A stretch of 49,583 nt of DNA from Candidatus Parcubacteria bacterium. GTDB lineage: Bacteria > Patescibacteriota > Patescibacteriia > UBA1558 > GWA2-36-10. Location: the NCBI GenBank assembly GCA_018669975.1, contig JABHSK010000009.1, forward strand, positions 115,127 through 164,709. Direction: 5' to 3'. The notes under the pieces are model-generated. The model was given only the letters and a program-made list of their open reading frames with translations, did not search any database and had not been told where the DNA came from. The position numbers and the translations under genes are program-made. Positions 9,394-18,702 of the stretch are shown here, one piece after another; the first letter of the stretch is position 1; each line of letters begins with the position of its first letter.

Positions 9394-9664
9394 ATTATTA
9401 GTTATTATTTTTTTATATATATAATAGGTAGTAGTAGTAGGGACTGTTGATATGTTAATAAGTCTGGAAAAATCTTTAGTTTTGTTTTACTTTTTGAAGA
9501 TTTTTGGGGAAAAGTGCCAGTGGATAATATTGTGTTTAACTGTTGATGTCTGCCCGAGTAGTCAACAGGCCTAGGTTGCTCGTTTTTACTTGGTTGATAA
9601 CTTCTTGTTTATCAACAGGGTTTTCAAGAGGTGTAAATAGACTTAGTAATAAGTTATAAACAAT
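9394..9664. other. dnaA-dnaN intergenic region, candidate oriC area
   Basis: AT-rich, one near-consensus DnaA box on minus strand (TTATCCACT, 9519-9527) and TTTATCAACAG-like sites. Confidence 0.45.
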
Positions 9665-11038
9665 TTATTCGTAGATTTTTTGTCTCAATACAGCCACGTC
9701 ATTTTTTATTTTATCGTCAACATCTATTAATCTAGAAATTTTAATACAGGCATGCATGGCGGTGGTGTGATCTCGACCACCAACATCTCGTCCTATATTA
9801 GGATAGGAAGCTTTGAGCTCTTCTCTCATTAAAAACATGGAGATTTGACGGGGTACAACCAATTCTCTTTTACGACTAGCCCCCAACAGATCCACCATTT
9901 CAATATCAAAAAATATTGTGACAGCATTAAGTAGTCGCTTGCTGGTTAATCCAGCCTTTTTAGGATTAGTAGAAATACCACCAAGAATAGCTTTGACGCT
10001 TTCTAGGGTTGGTGTGTTGTTGTTGAGTTGGTGGAAAGCAACAATTCTATTTAAAGCACCCTCTAACTCACGAATGTTCTCCTGGATATTCTCAGCTACA
10101 AAATTAATAATATCTTTATCAAGTTTATATCCTTTTTCTTGGCACTTGATTTGTAAAATAGCTACTCTAGTTTCTAAATCAGGAAAAGAGATATCAGCTA
10201 TCATCCCCCACTCAAATCTGGATATCAAACGACTTTCTATAGAAGGGATAGCCTTGGGTGGTCGATCAGATGAGAGTACTATTTGTTTGTTATTTTGATG
10301 TAGAGCATTAAAGGTGTGAAAAAACTCTTCTTGAGTTTGTTCTTTACCAGCAATAAACTGTATATCATCAATTAATAACACATCAACACTACGGTATTTT
10401 TCTTTAAATTGGTCAGTTTTACCATTTTTGATAGCGTATATAAAGTCATTGGTAAATTTCTCACTATTAATGTAGAGAACTTTTTTATTTGGGTGCTTAG
10501 CCAAAATAGCATTGCCAATGGCTTGAATAAGATGTGTTTTGCCCAAACCAACACCACCATAGATAAATAAAGGGTTATATAGAGCACCTGGCTTTTGGGC
10601 GGCTGCGTGAGAGGCAGCTTGAGCTAACTCGTTGCCAGGGCCAACCACAAAACTATTGAAAACATAGTCAGGATTAAGGCCAAAACGGGCCACAACCCTA
10701 TCTGAATTATTGTCTGAGTTATGCACAACCGCAGTTTCTACATCAACTGGCCTCGCTTGTTTTTCGCTAGCCTTAGCTAAAGTATCCTTGTTTCCTACCC
10801 TGTAGATAACTTGTAGATTGTTTTTTGATAAAACATGTTCCAAGGCTGTGGTAATTTTGTCATGGTACTTCTTTTCTAGCCAAACCTTAGTAAAAGCATT
10901 GGGTACACCAACCACCGCCTGATCATTGTCAGTAGAAATAATAAAGGTATTTTTGAACCAGGTTGTGAAGTTAGCCTTACTAATTGATAATTCTAGTTCA
11001 GCCAAGACATTTTCCCAAGTTTTATCGTGGTCATGCAT
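9665..11038 (-). CDS. dnaA: Chromosomal replication initiator DnaA
   Basis: NPLFIYGGVGLGKTHLIQAIGN, LLIDDIQFIAGKEQTQEEFFHTFNAL, GGRDHTTAMHACIKI signature. Confidence 0.98.
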   Translation of the reverse strand: MHDHDKTWENVLAELELSISKANFTTWFKNTFIISTDNDQAVVGVPNAFTKVWLEKKYHDKITTALEHVLSKNNLQVIYRVGNKDTLAKASEKQARPVDVETAVVHNSDNNSDRVVARFGLNPDYVFNSFVVGPGNELAQAASHAAAQKPGALYNPLFIYGGVGLGKTHLIQAIGNAILAKHPNKKVLYINSEKFTNDFIYAIKNGKTDQFKEKYRSVDVLLIDDIQFIAGKEQTQEEFFHTFNALHQNNKQIVLSSDRPPKAIPSIESRLISRFEWGMIADISFPDLETRVAILQIKCQEKGYKLDKDIINFVAENIQENIRELEGALNRIVAFHQLNNNTPTLESVKAILGGISTNPKKAGLTSKRLLNAVTIFFDIEMVDLLGASRKRELVVPRQISMFLMREELKASYPNIGRDVGGRDHTTAMHACIKISRLIDVDDKIKNDVAVLRQKIYE

Positions 11039-11231
11039 ATATTTTTTTGGGTCTAAAAATTCAATCTGTTATTATAGTATCATAAAATAAAGTTTACCAA
11101 AATACAAGAAAAGTTAATAAAATGTTGATAAAATGCGGACAAAGTGGACAAGTCTCAGAGACTTGCCAAAAGACTATGATTATGCTATCTTTAGTGCGTT
11201 AAATTAACAATTCTGTAATAAGCTGTATTAT

Positions 11232-11372
11232 ATGTCAACTAAGAGAACTTATCAACCAAAGAAAAGAAAAAGAGCGAAAACTCACGGTTTTAGAGCCAGG
11301 ATGTCTACAAAGGGTGGGAAAAGAGTGGTTAAAAGACGCAGAGCTAAAGGTAGAGCTAAGCTAGCGGCTTAG
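11232..11372 (+). CDS. rpmH: 50S ribosomal protein L34
   Basis: Hand-translated [46 protein letters not shown] (not in ORF track). Confidence 0.95.
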   Translation: MSTKRTYQPKKRKRAKTHGFRARMSTKGGKRVVKRRRAKGRAKLAA

Positions 11373-11399
11373 TTTTGGTTTAAATATTAAGGCAAAAAA

Positions 11400-11747
11400 A
11401 TGCTGCCTAAAGCTAACCGATTACATCAAGACAAAGAAATCAAAAGGTTGGCCCAAACGGGTAAAACCTTTTTTTTGCCTCAATTAATCATAAAACACTC
11501 TGATAATAAGGAAGATGCCGTTAAAATTGGTTTTGTGATATCTACCAAGGTAGATAAAAGGGCTGTGGTTCGCAACAAGTTAGCTAGACGACTACGAGAA
11601 GCTGTAAAAAAGCTTTTGCCAAGGATAAAAACAGGCACTTCTGTGCTAATTATAGCTAAAAAACAAGCCCTAGAGCTAGATTTTGCCCAACTAGAAAAAC
11701 AGTTAGATTTTGCTTTTTCCAAGATAAGAATTTATAATAAAGATTAA
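11400..11747 (+). CDS. rnpA: Ribonuclease P protein component
   Basis: MLPKANRLHQDKEIKRL, KIGFVISTKVDKRAVVRNKLARRLREAVKKLLP; position after rpmH. Confidence 0.93.
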   Translation: MLPKANRLHQDKEIKRLAQTGKTFFLPQLIIKHSDNKEDAVKIGFVISTKVDKRAVVRNKLARRLREAVKKLLPRIKTGTSVLIIAKKQALELDFAQLEKQLDFAFSKIRIYNKD

Positions 11748-11753
11748 TTTTAT

Positions 11754-12017
11754 ATGTATATCTTTGATTATTTGAATAAAATAATCACCAAGATATTGCT
11801 AGTCAGTATTCGTGTGTATCAAAAGACCTTGTCACCGGACACAGGTTGGTTTAAAGAGCGTTATCCATTTGGATATTGTCGGTATCATCCAACTTGTTCA
11901 GAATATAGTTATAGAGCGATTAAAAAACATGGGCCACTTAAAGGAAGCCTTAAAGGTATTTGGCGGATTATACGTTGTAATCCATTTTCCAAAGGTGGTC
12001 ACGATCCCCTTTTATAA
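11754..12017 (+). CDS. yidD: Membrane protein insertion efficiency factor YidD
   Basis: [45 protein letters not shown]. Confidence 0.95.
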   Translation: MYIFDYLNKIITKILLVSIRVYQKTLSPDTGWFKERYPFGYCRYHPTCSEYSYRAIKKHGPLKGSLKGIWRIIRCNPFSKGGHDPLL

Positions 12018-12042
12018 AAATTATTAAAATAAAAAAATTAAT

Positions 12043-12774
12043 ATGAATCCATTTACTATTATTTTCTACGAACCGATTTTTAACTTGTTGGTTTATTTAT
12101 ATAATATTGTACCAGGAAATGATTTGGGTGTAGCTATTATTTTGCTGACCCTGATTGTTCGTTTGGCATTATATCTTCCTTCAAAAAAATCTATTACCGC
12201 TCAGAAAGATTTGGCTACCTTGCAACCAGAGATAGACAAGCTCAAAGAGAGGTATAAAGACGACAAGGAAAAAATGGGACCAGAGTTGATGGCTTTATAT
12301 AAGAAGAGAAAAATAAATCCACTTTCTTCTTGTCTGCCAACTTTGATTCAACTTCCTTTTCTGTTTGCCATCTACAGGGTTTTCTGGAATGGTCTATCAG
12401 ATGAGAATGCTATGGATGCCCTCTATACTTTTGTAGCCAATCCGGGCGCACTAAACACCATGGCTTTTGGATTCTTTGATTTATCAGAGAAAAGTATTAT
12501 CGTAGCTCTATTGGCTGGTGCAGCTCAGTTCTGGCAATCAAAAATGATGGTGGCCAAGAAGTCCGCTGGTGGCGGTGCAGCCGCAGCCATGGGTCAACAG
12601 ATGGTTTATATAATGCCAGTCATTACTGTTGTGATTGGTTCTCAGTTCAAAGCTGGTCTAACATTTTATTGGTTGCTAACCACTTTATTTTCCGTAGGTC
12701 AACAATACTTAGTTCTAGGCTCTAAAAAGAAAAAAGACGCAAAAGAGGCCGTAGAAGTAATTGATAAAAAGTAA
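12043..12774 (+). CDS. yidC: YidC/Oxa1-family membrane protein insertase
   Basis: GNDLGVAIILLTLIVRLALYLPSKKSITAQKDLATLQPEIDKLKERYKDDKEKMGPELMALYKKRKINPLSSCLPTLIQLPFLFAIYRVF. Confidence 0.95.
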   Translation: MNPFTIIFYEPIFNLLVYLYNIVPGNDLGVAIILLTLIVRLALYLPSKKSITAQKDLATLQPEIDKLKERYKDDKEKMGPELMALYKKRKINPLSSCLPTLIQLPFLFAIYRVFWNGLSDENAMDALYTFVANPGALNTMAFGFFDLSEKSIIVALLAGAAQFWQSKMMVAKKSAGGGAAAAMGQQMVYIMPVITVVIGSQFKAGLTFYWLLTTLFSVGQQYLVLGSKKKKDAKEAVEVIDKK

Positions 12775-12797
12775 ACTTAAAACAATCAAAAATAAAA

Positions 12798-12823
12798 AAC
12801 CCTTTATTTAAAGGGTTTTTTAT
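12798..12823 (+). terminator. Intrinsic terminator after yidC
   Basis: AAACCCTTTA TT TAAAGGGTTTTTT. Confidence 0.8.
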
Positions 12824-12843
12824 ATGGGCTCTGTATACATTTT

Positions 12844-13590
12844 TTATTCAAAGCGTCTTTCAGAGCCAACGATTATTTTTAGCTTTTCAGGCACCACTGT
12901 AATCTCCGCTGGTGTCTTAGTGATGATCTGGTGATCAGTTAAAATAGACACTTGTTCTTCGGCATTGCTGTCAATTTTTATTTTAGTAAACGGTAATATA
13001 GTCCCCTCTATTTTCTTTTTACCTAGTAGTGTTGATTTTATTGGTGTGATGACTGCCTCTAAAACTCCATCGACTGGATTTGAATTTTCAGATATTCCGT
13101 CAGCGGCAAAGTTGTATAGTGCGATGCGATTTTTTGTTGTCTCTGGTTTAACTTTAAAGTCGTTGTACTCTATCACCACGTCAGCATTTTCTATTTCAGC
13201 AGTGTTTACAAAATAGTAATTATTTATTTTTCCCAAGTCTATTTTTTTGATGATGCGAGAAGCCAAGATATCACAAGCCATAACTTTTGGTGGGATGCCT
13301 AGAATTTTGGCAATCTGATTATCATTGTCGACTGGGATTAGACCTAGAGTAACATCAAGATCAGCCACGATATTTATTACCTTGGCAAAAGTTTTGCTAT
13401 CACCGATAGCGACAACAGTCTCTACCCCATCTTTCACACCGTCAGTGATTAGCTCTTTCATATTTTTTAGAACTGACAGACGAGCAATTTTTCCTTTAAT
13501 GCCCAAGTCAGTCACCCGCTTCTCAATCTTAATCAATAAGTCAGTATACTTTTTGTCATTGAGAAAGGAATCGTAGATATAAAGATACAT
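12844..13590 (-). CDS. Divergent diacylglycerol/lipid kinase catalytic-fold protein (likely degenerate active site)
   Basis: VVAIGDSKTFAKVINIVADLDVTLGLIPVDNDNQIAKILGIP aligns by eye with DAGK GGDGTxNE...LGxxPxGTGNDFAxxLGIP. Confidence 0.6.
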   Translation of the reverse strand: MYLYIYDSFLNDKKYTDLLIKIEKRVTDLGIKGKIARLSVLKNMKELITDGVKDGVETVVAIGDSKTFAKVINIVADLDVTLGLIPVDNDNQIAKILGIPPKVMACDILASRIIKKIDLGKINNYYFVNTAEIENADVVIEYNDFKVKPETTKNRIALYNFAADGISENSNPVDGVLEAVITPIKSTLLGKKKIEGTILPFTKIKIDSNAEEQVSILTDHQIITKTPAEITVVPEKLKIIVGSERRFE

Positions 13591-13613
13591 CTTCTCTTTA
13601 GAAATTTATTTTT

Positions 13614-14042
13614 TTATTTATCACTATCCTCTTTGGTGTCAACTGGTTCCAACTCTCGTTTTTCTAGGGTTGGATTTTCCATGATACTACCAACGGGCAT
13701 GTTCAGATTACCTTGAAGTAGCGCCCCACTTTCAATAGAAATGATTTGAGCTTTGATGTCGCCCAAAATTACAGCTGTTCCAGTGATTTCTACTTTACCT
13801 TTGGCAATGATGTTTCCTTTGATCTTTCCAGAGATAAAGGCATTGTTAGCTTTGATATTGGCCTCAACCATAGCGTTTTGACCAATTTTAAGGTTATTCT
13901 TAGTTTGTAGGGTACCAACCAAGATACCTTCTATTACCAGGTCACCCTCACCCTTAAAATCACCTTCAACCCTGACAGAGGGTCCAATAATGGTTTCAAT
14001 GGTTTTGCTGTTGTGGGTTACTGATTGATCTTTTTTAAACAT
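13614..14042 (-). CDS. Bactofilin (polymer-forming cytoskeletal protein)
   Basis: TIIGPSVRVEGDFKGEGDLVIEGILVGTLQTKNNLKIGQNAMVEANIKANNAFISGKIKGNI beta-helix repeats. Confidence 0.92.
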   Translation of the reverse strand: MFKKDQSVTHNSKTIETIIGPSVRVEGDFKGEGDLVIEGILVGTLQTKNNLKIGQNAMVEANIKANNAFISGKIKGNIIAKGKVEITGTAVILGDIKAQIISIESGALLQGNLNMPVGSIMENPTLEKRELEPVDTKEDSDK

Positions 14043-14214
14043 AGACTTATTATATTTGCTTAAATTTATTTATTACTTTTATCTGTACTTAAGTTTAGAG
14101 TAAATAAACATTAATGTAAATAGCTCGAAAAGTCAAAGAAGGAATTAACCAGGATAGACTTTTGGGGTTAATTATATTAAAATATTAGTATTGAGAATTA
14201 ATAAAAAACTTAGT

Positions 14215-14346
14215 ATGCAGGAAACAAAAGTTTTAAAACACGACATTAGGAAATCCTTGCTATTATTAGTGATTGTGTTAGCATTGTTTGGCCTTCTACG
14301 TTATTTTGAAGCAACCCAGGGGGTATTGACCAGGATGTTTGTCTAA
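14215..14346 (+). CDS. Small single-TM protein (43 aa)
   Basis: Hand-translated MQETKVLKHDIRKSLLLLVIVLALFGLLRYFEATQGVLTRMFV. Confidence 0.5.
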   Translation: MQETKVLKHDIRKSLLLLVIVLALFGLLRYFEATQGVLTRMFV

Positions 14347-14412
14347 AAAATATATTACGACACAAGATACATTCTAAAACTAGCTAAAAGAATAGTTTTA
14401 TTTTATTTTTTA

Positions 14413-14487
14413 GACCCTATAGTTTAATGGATAGAACAAGAACCTCCTAAGTTCTAGATCCAGGTTCGATTCCTGGTGGGGTCACCA
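14413..14487 (+). tRNA. tRNA-Arg (CCU)
   Basis: GACCCTA acceptor, AGAAC-CTCCTAA-GTTCT anticodon arm, GGTTCGATTCC T-loop, encoded CCA. Confidence 0.95.
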
Positions 14488-14613
14488 GCTTTTATTTTTA
14501 TTGATAGTTTGATAAAATATAAATATGAATAGTTTGGACGAACCAAGTCCCAATAAAATTAACAAGTTAAGTTTAAAGAAAGCCTTTTTTGGGCTGTTTT
14601 TTAATATAAAAAT

Positions 14614-15579
14614 ATGATTTATTTATCTCTTTTAATTCTTATCATCTTATCTTCATGGTTTTCCGGCATGGAGATAGCCATGTTTTCTTTATCTTCAGCC
14701 AAGGTAAAAGAGCTGGTCTTAGCTAAAAAACATAATGCCGAGTTATTACAAAAGCTTTTGCATGAAAAACACAAGCTACTGGTGGTAATTCTTTTAGGTA
14801 ATAATTTAGTTAACATTGGTGCAGCTAGCTTGGCTACCGTAGCCGCTATAAGTGTTTTTGGTACAGCCGGTGTTGGTGTTGCTACAGGCGTAATGACTTT
14901 GATTATTTTGATATTTGGTGAAATGTACCCCAAGGCCTATTTTCAGATAAATGCTGTCAAAATAGCCTTATTATTCGCACCAGTTGTATATGTTTTGCAA
15001 CTTATACTATGGCCAATAGTCTATATTTTGGAGAAATTATTAGCTATTTTAACTAGAGGTAAAACTGGCGAAAAGATATCAGAAACCGAATTTAAAGCCC
15101 TGAGTAGATTAGCTGTAGAAAAGGGTGTTTTGGATTTTGAAGAACATGAAATGATTATGAATGTCTTGGAATTTAACGATCAAGAAGTAAAAGAGATAAT
15201 GACGCCAAGGTATAAAATAGAAGTTTTAAATGATGATGCCGATGTAGATCAGGTGGCTTATTTTATAGCCCAGGCTGGCTTCAGTCGTTATCCGGTCTAT
15301 CACAATCAAAAGGACAATATCATTGGTTATGTGCACGCAGCTGATATTCTAAAAGTTCTTAATAGTGATGAAAGAGATAAGGAAATAGAGAGTGTGGTTC
15401 AGCCGATTATAAGGTTATCTGAGAACATAAAGATAAATATAGCTTTTAATAAAATGAGGCGTAAAAAAAGCCACATGGCTATAATTGTCAGGGGCGATGA
15501 TTTATTGGGATTAGTGACTATGGAAGATATTTTGGAAGAGTTGGTAGGGGAGATTTTAGATGAAAATGATGAAGAATAA
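14614..15579 (+). CDS. CNNM/CorC-type transporter (DUF21 + CBS pair, hemolysin-like)
   Basis: SWFSGMEIAMFSLSSAKVKEL, EVKEIMTPRYKIEVL, VTMEDILEELVGEILDE. Confidence 0.9.
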   Translation: MIYLSLLILIILSSWFSGMEIAMFSLSSAKVKELVLAKKHNAELLQKLLHEKHKLLVVILLGNNLVNIGAASLATVAAISVFGTAGVGVATGVMTLIILIFGEMYPKAYFQINAVKIALLFAPVVYVLQLILWPIVYILEKLLAILTRGKTGEKISETEFKALSRLAVEKGVLDFEEHEMIMNVLEFNDQEVKEIMTPRYKIEVLNDDADVDQVAYFIAQAGFSRYPVYHNQKDNIIGYVHAADILKVLNSDERDKEIESVVQPIIRLSENIKINIAFNKMRRKKSHMAIIVRGDDLLGLVTMEDILEELVGEILDENDEE

Positions 15580-15642
15580 TTGATTAGCAAGGGCCTAATT
15601 CTACTGAGAATAAAAAATTTGTACTAAAATTAGCTAAAATAA

Positions 15643-15672
15643 AAAGGCTCCTGAGCCGGGGCTCAGGAGCGC
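15643..15672 (-). terminator. Intrinsic terminator for the 15701 gene
   Basis: GCTCCTGAGCCCCGGCTCAGGAGCCTTTTTATTTT on minus strand. Confidence 0.8.
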
Positions 15673-15700
15673 TTCACGGTCGCGACGACCGTATTGTAAG

Positions 15701-16060
15701 TCAGACGACCATGCCGTAAGTCATTGGATGGATGAAGAGCAGGAAGATAATGCCAGTTATTACTAGGTATACCCAGGTTACAGTCCAGAAAATTTTGGGA
15801 TTAATGCGGCGTTTGCGACCACCGCTTACTATAGCGTGCGTTATGGCGCGTGTTATAGCAATTATGATGAGGTAGGGCATTGTTGCTGCTATCATAAAAA
15901 TGACGTTGAGCAGGGCTGCCATGAAGGTGTGGCCGTTAAAGCCGAGATGGAAGATGGGGTGAATGACTAGGTAGGTACCTACCAAGAGAATGACAATGTC
16001 GCGGAGCCAGTTAAGGGTTCCGCCAGAGAAACGGTGTACACCATTCATGAGCTCGTTCAT
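15701..16060 (-). CDS. Hypothetical small polytopic membrane protein
   Basis: Three hydrophobic segments; promoter TTGACAAAAACTAAAAAATATGATATACT upstream. Confidence 0.7.
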   Translation of the reverse strand: MNELMNGVHRFSGGTLNWLRDIVILLVGTYLVIHPIFHLGFNGHTFMAALLNVIFMIAATMPYLIIIAITRAITHAIVSGGRKRRINPKIFWTVTWVYLVITGIIFLLFIHPMTYGMVV

Positions 16061-16201
16061 GACTAGCCTCCTTGGCTAATATTTGGGGAAAGTTCGTTGA
16101 TTTATGATATATTAGTATATCATATTTTTTAGTTTTTGTCAATACTATTTGATATAAAGTTAAATAAAAAAGCCGCTGAAATAAGTTCAGCGGCACGAGT
16201 G

Positions 16202-16419
16202 CTAGTCCTTCCAGATGAAATAGAGGAAGATGCAGAGAACGATGAAAAGGATGAATTGGAGGCCACCCCCAAGATACACGAAGAGTCCACCTAGGACGAT
16301 TGTTTGCCAGAATCCTTCAGGATTGGTCATGCCCTTGGCGGCTAAAATAGCCAGGTAGGAATACCGGCAACGCCGATGCAGACCAAGGAGGCGATGATTT
16401 TAAACAGAAAATCTTTCAC
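16202..16419 (-). pseudogene. Small membrane protein ORF interrupted by a frameshift
   Basis: GTG start after AGGAG; VKDFLFKIIASLVCIGVAGIP... then stop; continues one frame over as YLAILAAKGMTNPEGFWQTIVLGGLFVYLGGGLQFILFIVLCIFLYFIWKD. Confidence 0.5.
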
Positions 16420-16444
16420 GACAAGCTCCTTTTTTAGGGTTTAT

Positions 16445-16894
16445 CTATTCGACAATTTTAGGGTATTCGATGACTGGTGTTTGATGAGTTATTTGCCCTT
16501 GGCGGTCATAAATGAAGAAGCAAAAGCCATCACCACCGCGGTATAAACCTAAGCTGGATCGAAGTAGGTTGGCGTTGATCCCTGCGTTGGGGTCTACCTG
16601 GCCATTATGATCTACATCAATAATAGCAATGTCTTCAGGGCGCCTGTAATATGCGTAGGGATCGCGGAATTTTTGCCAAAGATGCCGGATATCGAGCTCG
16701 CGTAGTAGCTCAGAAGCATTATTGAAAGTAAACTTATAACTATATACCAAGGAAGTAATTCGAGAGGCGTAATCTCGCATGATGTTGATTTTACGGGCTT
16801 GTTCTTGCTTTGTGCCTTGTTTAGCCAAAAACAGGGATAAAAGAACAACTAAAACCATCACAACCAAACAGATTATTGGTCCCAGGGAATTCAT
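16445..16894 (-). CDS. Hypothetical single-TM protein with C-terminal FIYDRQGQ motif
   Basis: N-terminal TM IICLVVMVLVVLLSLFLA; FCFFIYDRQGQITHQTPVIEY; EF-hand-like DVDHNGQVD. Confidence 0.7.
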   Translation of the reverse strand: MNSLGPIICLVVMVLVVLLSLFLAKQGTKQEQARKINIMRDYASRITSLVYSYKFTFNNASELLRELDIRHLWQKFRDPYAYYRRPEDIAIIDVDHNGQVDPNAGINANLLRSSLGLYRGGDGFCFFIYDRQGQITHQTPVIEYPKIVE

Positions 16895-16973
16895 GTGTAC
16901 TCCTTTTCATTGGTTGAAATGTACTAAGCGAATAAATTATGTTGTCATAAAAGAACTCAAATGTCAATAAGTA

Positions 16974-17002
16974 TTGACAATAACCATGTTTTGAGGTTAA
17001 AT
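16974..17002 (+). promoter_or_regulatory. Promoter TTGACA-N17-TTAAAT upstream of the 17049 gene
   Basis: Read directly. Confidence 0.55.
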
Positions 17003-17048
17003 AGTTTGATTGTTCGTTACAACCCATAACTTAACCAAGGAGGAAGAA

Positions 17049-17981
17049 ATGATCCAGTTGGACCCTACTATCAACACTGCTTTAATCGTAGGTACGGTTG
17101 GTGAAAAACCGGAAGATTTGCTGGCTGATTATGCTGGTATTTCTATTCGTCTATTAGGCGTTATTTTTACACCCTATGTGGTTGGTTGCAAGGCCACTCG
17201 TATTCCAGTGAATATTTATTTAGCTGAGGGCAGTGGTTTGAAATTTTATGTTATTGAGAGGCATCATTCAACTACTTATCCGCTTTATCCGCACGAGCTA
17301 CACAAAGAGATTTGTGCTTATATGTACGCACTGATTAAACTATTAGGCGTTAAGTTCATCATTTCTACCTCGGCTGTTGGCGGCCTTAATGGTAATAATT
17401 TCCGAGCAACCTTCACTAAGTTGAGTCGGGGCACCTTGGCGGTGCCAGGTAGTTTTGTTGATTTGGCTGGAGTGCCCATAACCTTTGCTACCGATGACTG
17501 GAATCGTAATGCTGAATTCAAGCTACACGAAGGTCATCAGTCTGTTAATGATGCTGTTTGTCCAGCGCTACTTAATATGTTGGAGCATAGCCCAGTCTTG
17601 ACCAGTCGGCGGAGCATCGTTGCTACCACTATTGGGCCTCACTTTGAGAGCAAAGCAGAGGTAGACTTCTATTATAGAGTAGTTCACGCGGATTTTTTGG
17701 GTATGCACACCTTGATTAAAGAGTGGAAATTGGTAGTCCAGGTTCCCAATGTGCATTTCTTGCCTATTGTCCATGTCACCAATATGCCCCTGGAAGACAA
17801 AGACGAGGAGACGACTGGTGATCATGTTGAAAAAGCTGCTAGCAATAGCAACGGCATGATGCTTGATCAAGTTTTTCGAGTGATGCGCGGCATCAACGAA
17901 ACCCCGCAGCTTGGCTGTATTTGTAGAGGCAGGGGAGACATCTTTGATCATTTGGAACCTAAGCATCCAGTGACTAGTTAA
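17049..17981 (+). CDS. Nucleoside phosphorylase family protein (MTAP/PNP-like)
   Basis: LLGVKFIISTSAVGGLNGNN, GTLAVPGSFVDLAG, TTIGPHFESKAEVDFYYRVVHADFLGMHT; Met at 17049 preceded by AAGGAGGAAGAA. Confidence 0.75.
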   Translation: MIQLDPTINTALIVGTVGEKPEDLLADYAGISIRLLGVIFTPYVVGCKATRIPVNIYLAEGSGLKFYVIERHHSTTYPLYPHELHKEICAYMYALIKLLGVKFIISTSAVGGLNGNNFRATFTKLSRGTLAVPGSFVDLAGVPITFATDDWNRNAEFKLHEGHQSVNDAVCPALLNMLEHSPVLTSRRSIVATTIGPHFESKAEVDFYYRVVHADFLGMHTLIKEWKLVVQVPNVHFLPIVHVTNMPLEDKDEETTGDHVEKAASNSNGMMLDQVFRVMRGINETPQLGCICRGRGDIFDHLEPKHPVTS

Positions 17982-17996
17982 GTTATAAATTTATCG

Positions 17997-18025
17997 ACCC
18001 TACACTATTTCGTGTAGGGTTTTTT
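17997..18025 (+). terminator. Intrinsic terminator, near-identical to 28102
   Basis: ACCCTACACTATTTCGTGTAGGGTTTTTT. Confidence 0.9.
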
Positions 18026-18027
18026 GT

Positions 18028-18073
18028 TTGACAAATAAAGGGGTACATGATATTATATACCCATATAGGGTAT
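18028..18073 (+). promoter_or_regulatory. Promoter TTGACA-N17-TATTAT plus inverted-repeat operator ATACCC-N5-GGGTAT (18057-18073)
   Basis: Operator overlaps transcription start and start codon of a CsoR-family gene; consistent with autoregulation. Confidence 0.7.
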
Positions 18074-18338
18074 GGGTATGAAAAAAAATTGTGATCCAAA
18101 AAAAATAACTGTACAATTGCGCCGCATAGAGGGGCAGGTTCGAGCTGTAGAGAGAATGTATAATGAAAAGCGGGACATAGAAGAGATTGTAAGAGTGGTT
18201 AAGGCAGCTCGTTCTTCTTTAGATTCTGTCACCAAGTTATTGGTAGATGATAAAGTGTCCGGTTGCTATGATGGTAAAAAAGTGGTAAAAAAACAAGAGT
18301 TAAGTCAATTAATCAAGGTATTATTTGATATTACATAA
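18072..18338 (+). CDS. CsoR/RcnR/FrmR-family (DUF156) transcriptional repressor
   Basis: LRRIEGQVRAVERMYNEKRDIEEIVRVVKAARSSLDSVTKLLVDDKVSGC. Confidence 0.88.
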   Translation: MGMKKNCDPKKITVQLRRIEGQVRAVERMYNEKRDIEEIVRVVKAARSSLDSVTKLLVDDKVSGCYDGKKVVKKQELSQLIKVLFDIT

Positions 18339-18369
18339 TTAATTAAATGAATAATTAATCAACAAGCAT

Positions 18370-18693
18370 ATGGCAGTAGAATTAACAGACAAAAATTTTA
18401 ACGAGGAGATTAAAGAATTTAAGGGCGTAGCCCTAGTAGATTTTTGGGCTCCTTGGTGTGGACCATGTAAAATGCAAGGACCAATCATTGAAGAGGTCTC
18501 CGAAGAATTTAAAGGTAAGGATAACATCAAGATTTCCAAGCTCAATGTAGATGAAAATCAGCAGACAGCTAGTGAATTTCAAGTTATGAGTATTCCTACT
18601 TTAAAGATTTTTAAAGATGGTAAAGCGATCGAGGATATGGTCGGCTTACAAAGCAAAGAATCTTTAATAGAAAAAATTAATAAGAACTTATAA
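18370..18693 (+). CDS. trxA: Thioredoxin
   Basis: VDFWAPWCGPCKMQGPIIEE, VMSIPTLKIFKDGK. Confidence 0.96.
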   Translation: MAVELTDKNFNEEIKEFKGVALVDFWAPWCGPCKMQGPIIEEVSEEFKGKDNIKISKLNVDENQQTASEFQVMSIPTLKIFKDGKAIEDMVGLQSKESLIEKINKNL

Positions 18694-18702
18694 AATAATT
18701 AT

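Noticed and set aside
11812-12027. Alternative-frame ORF overlapping yidD
   Set aside because: yidD frame has all conserved motifs; overlapping ORF is spurious.
14525-14617. 30-aa ORF MNSLDEPSPNKINKLSLKKAFFGLFFNIKI overlapping the CNNM start codon
   Set aside because: Possible coupled leader peptide, but no SD and a terminator-like AGCCTTTTTTGGGCT lies within it; too weak to report.
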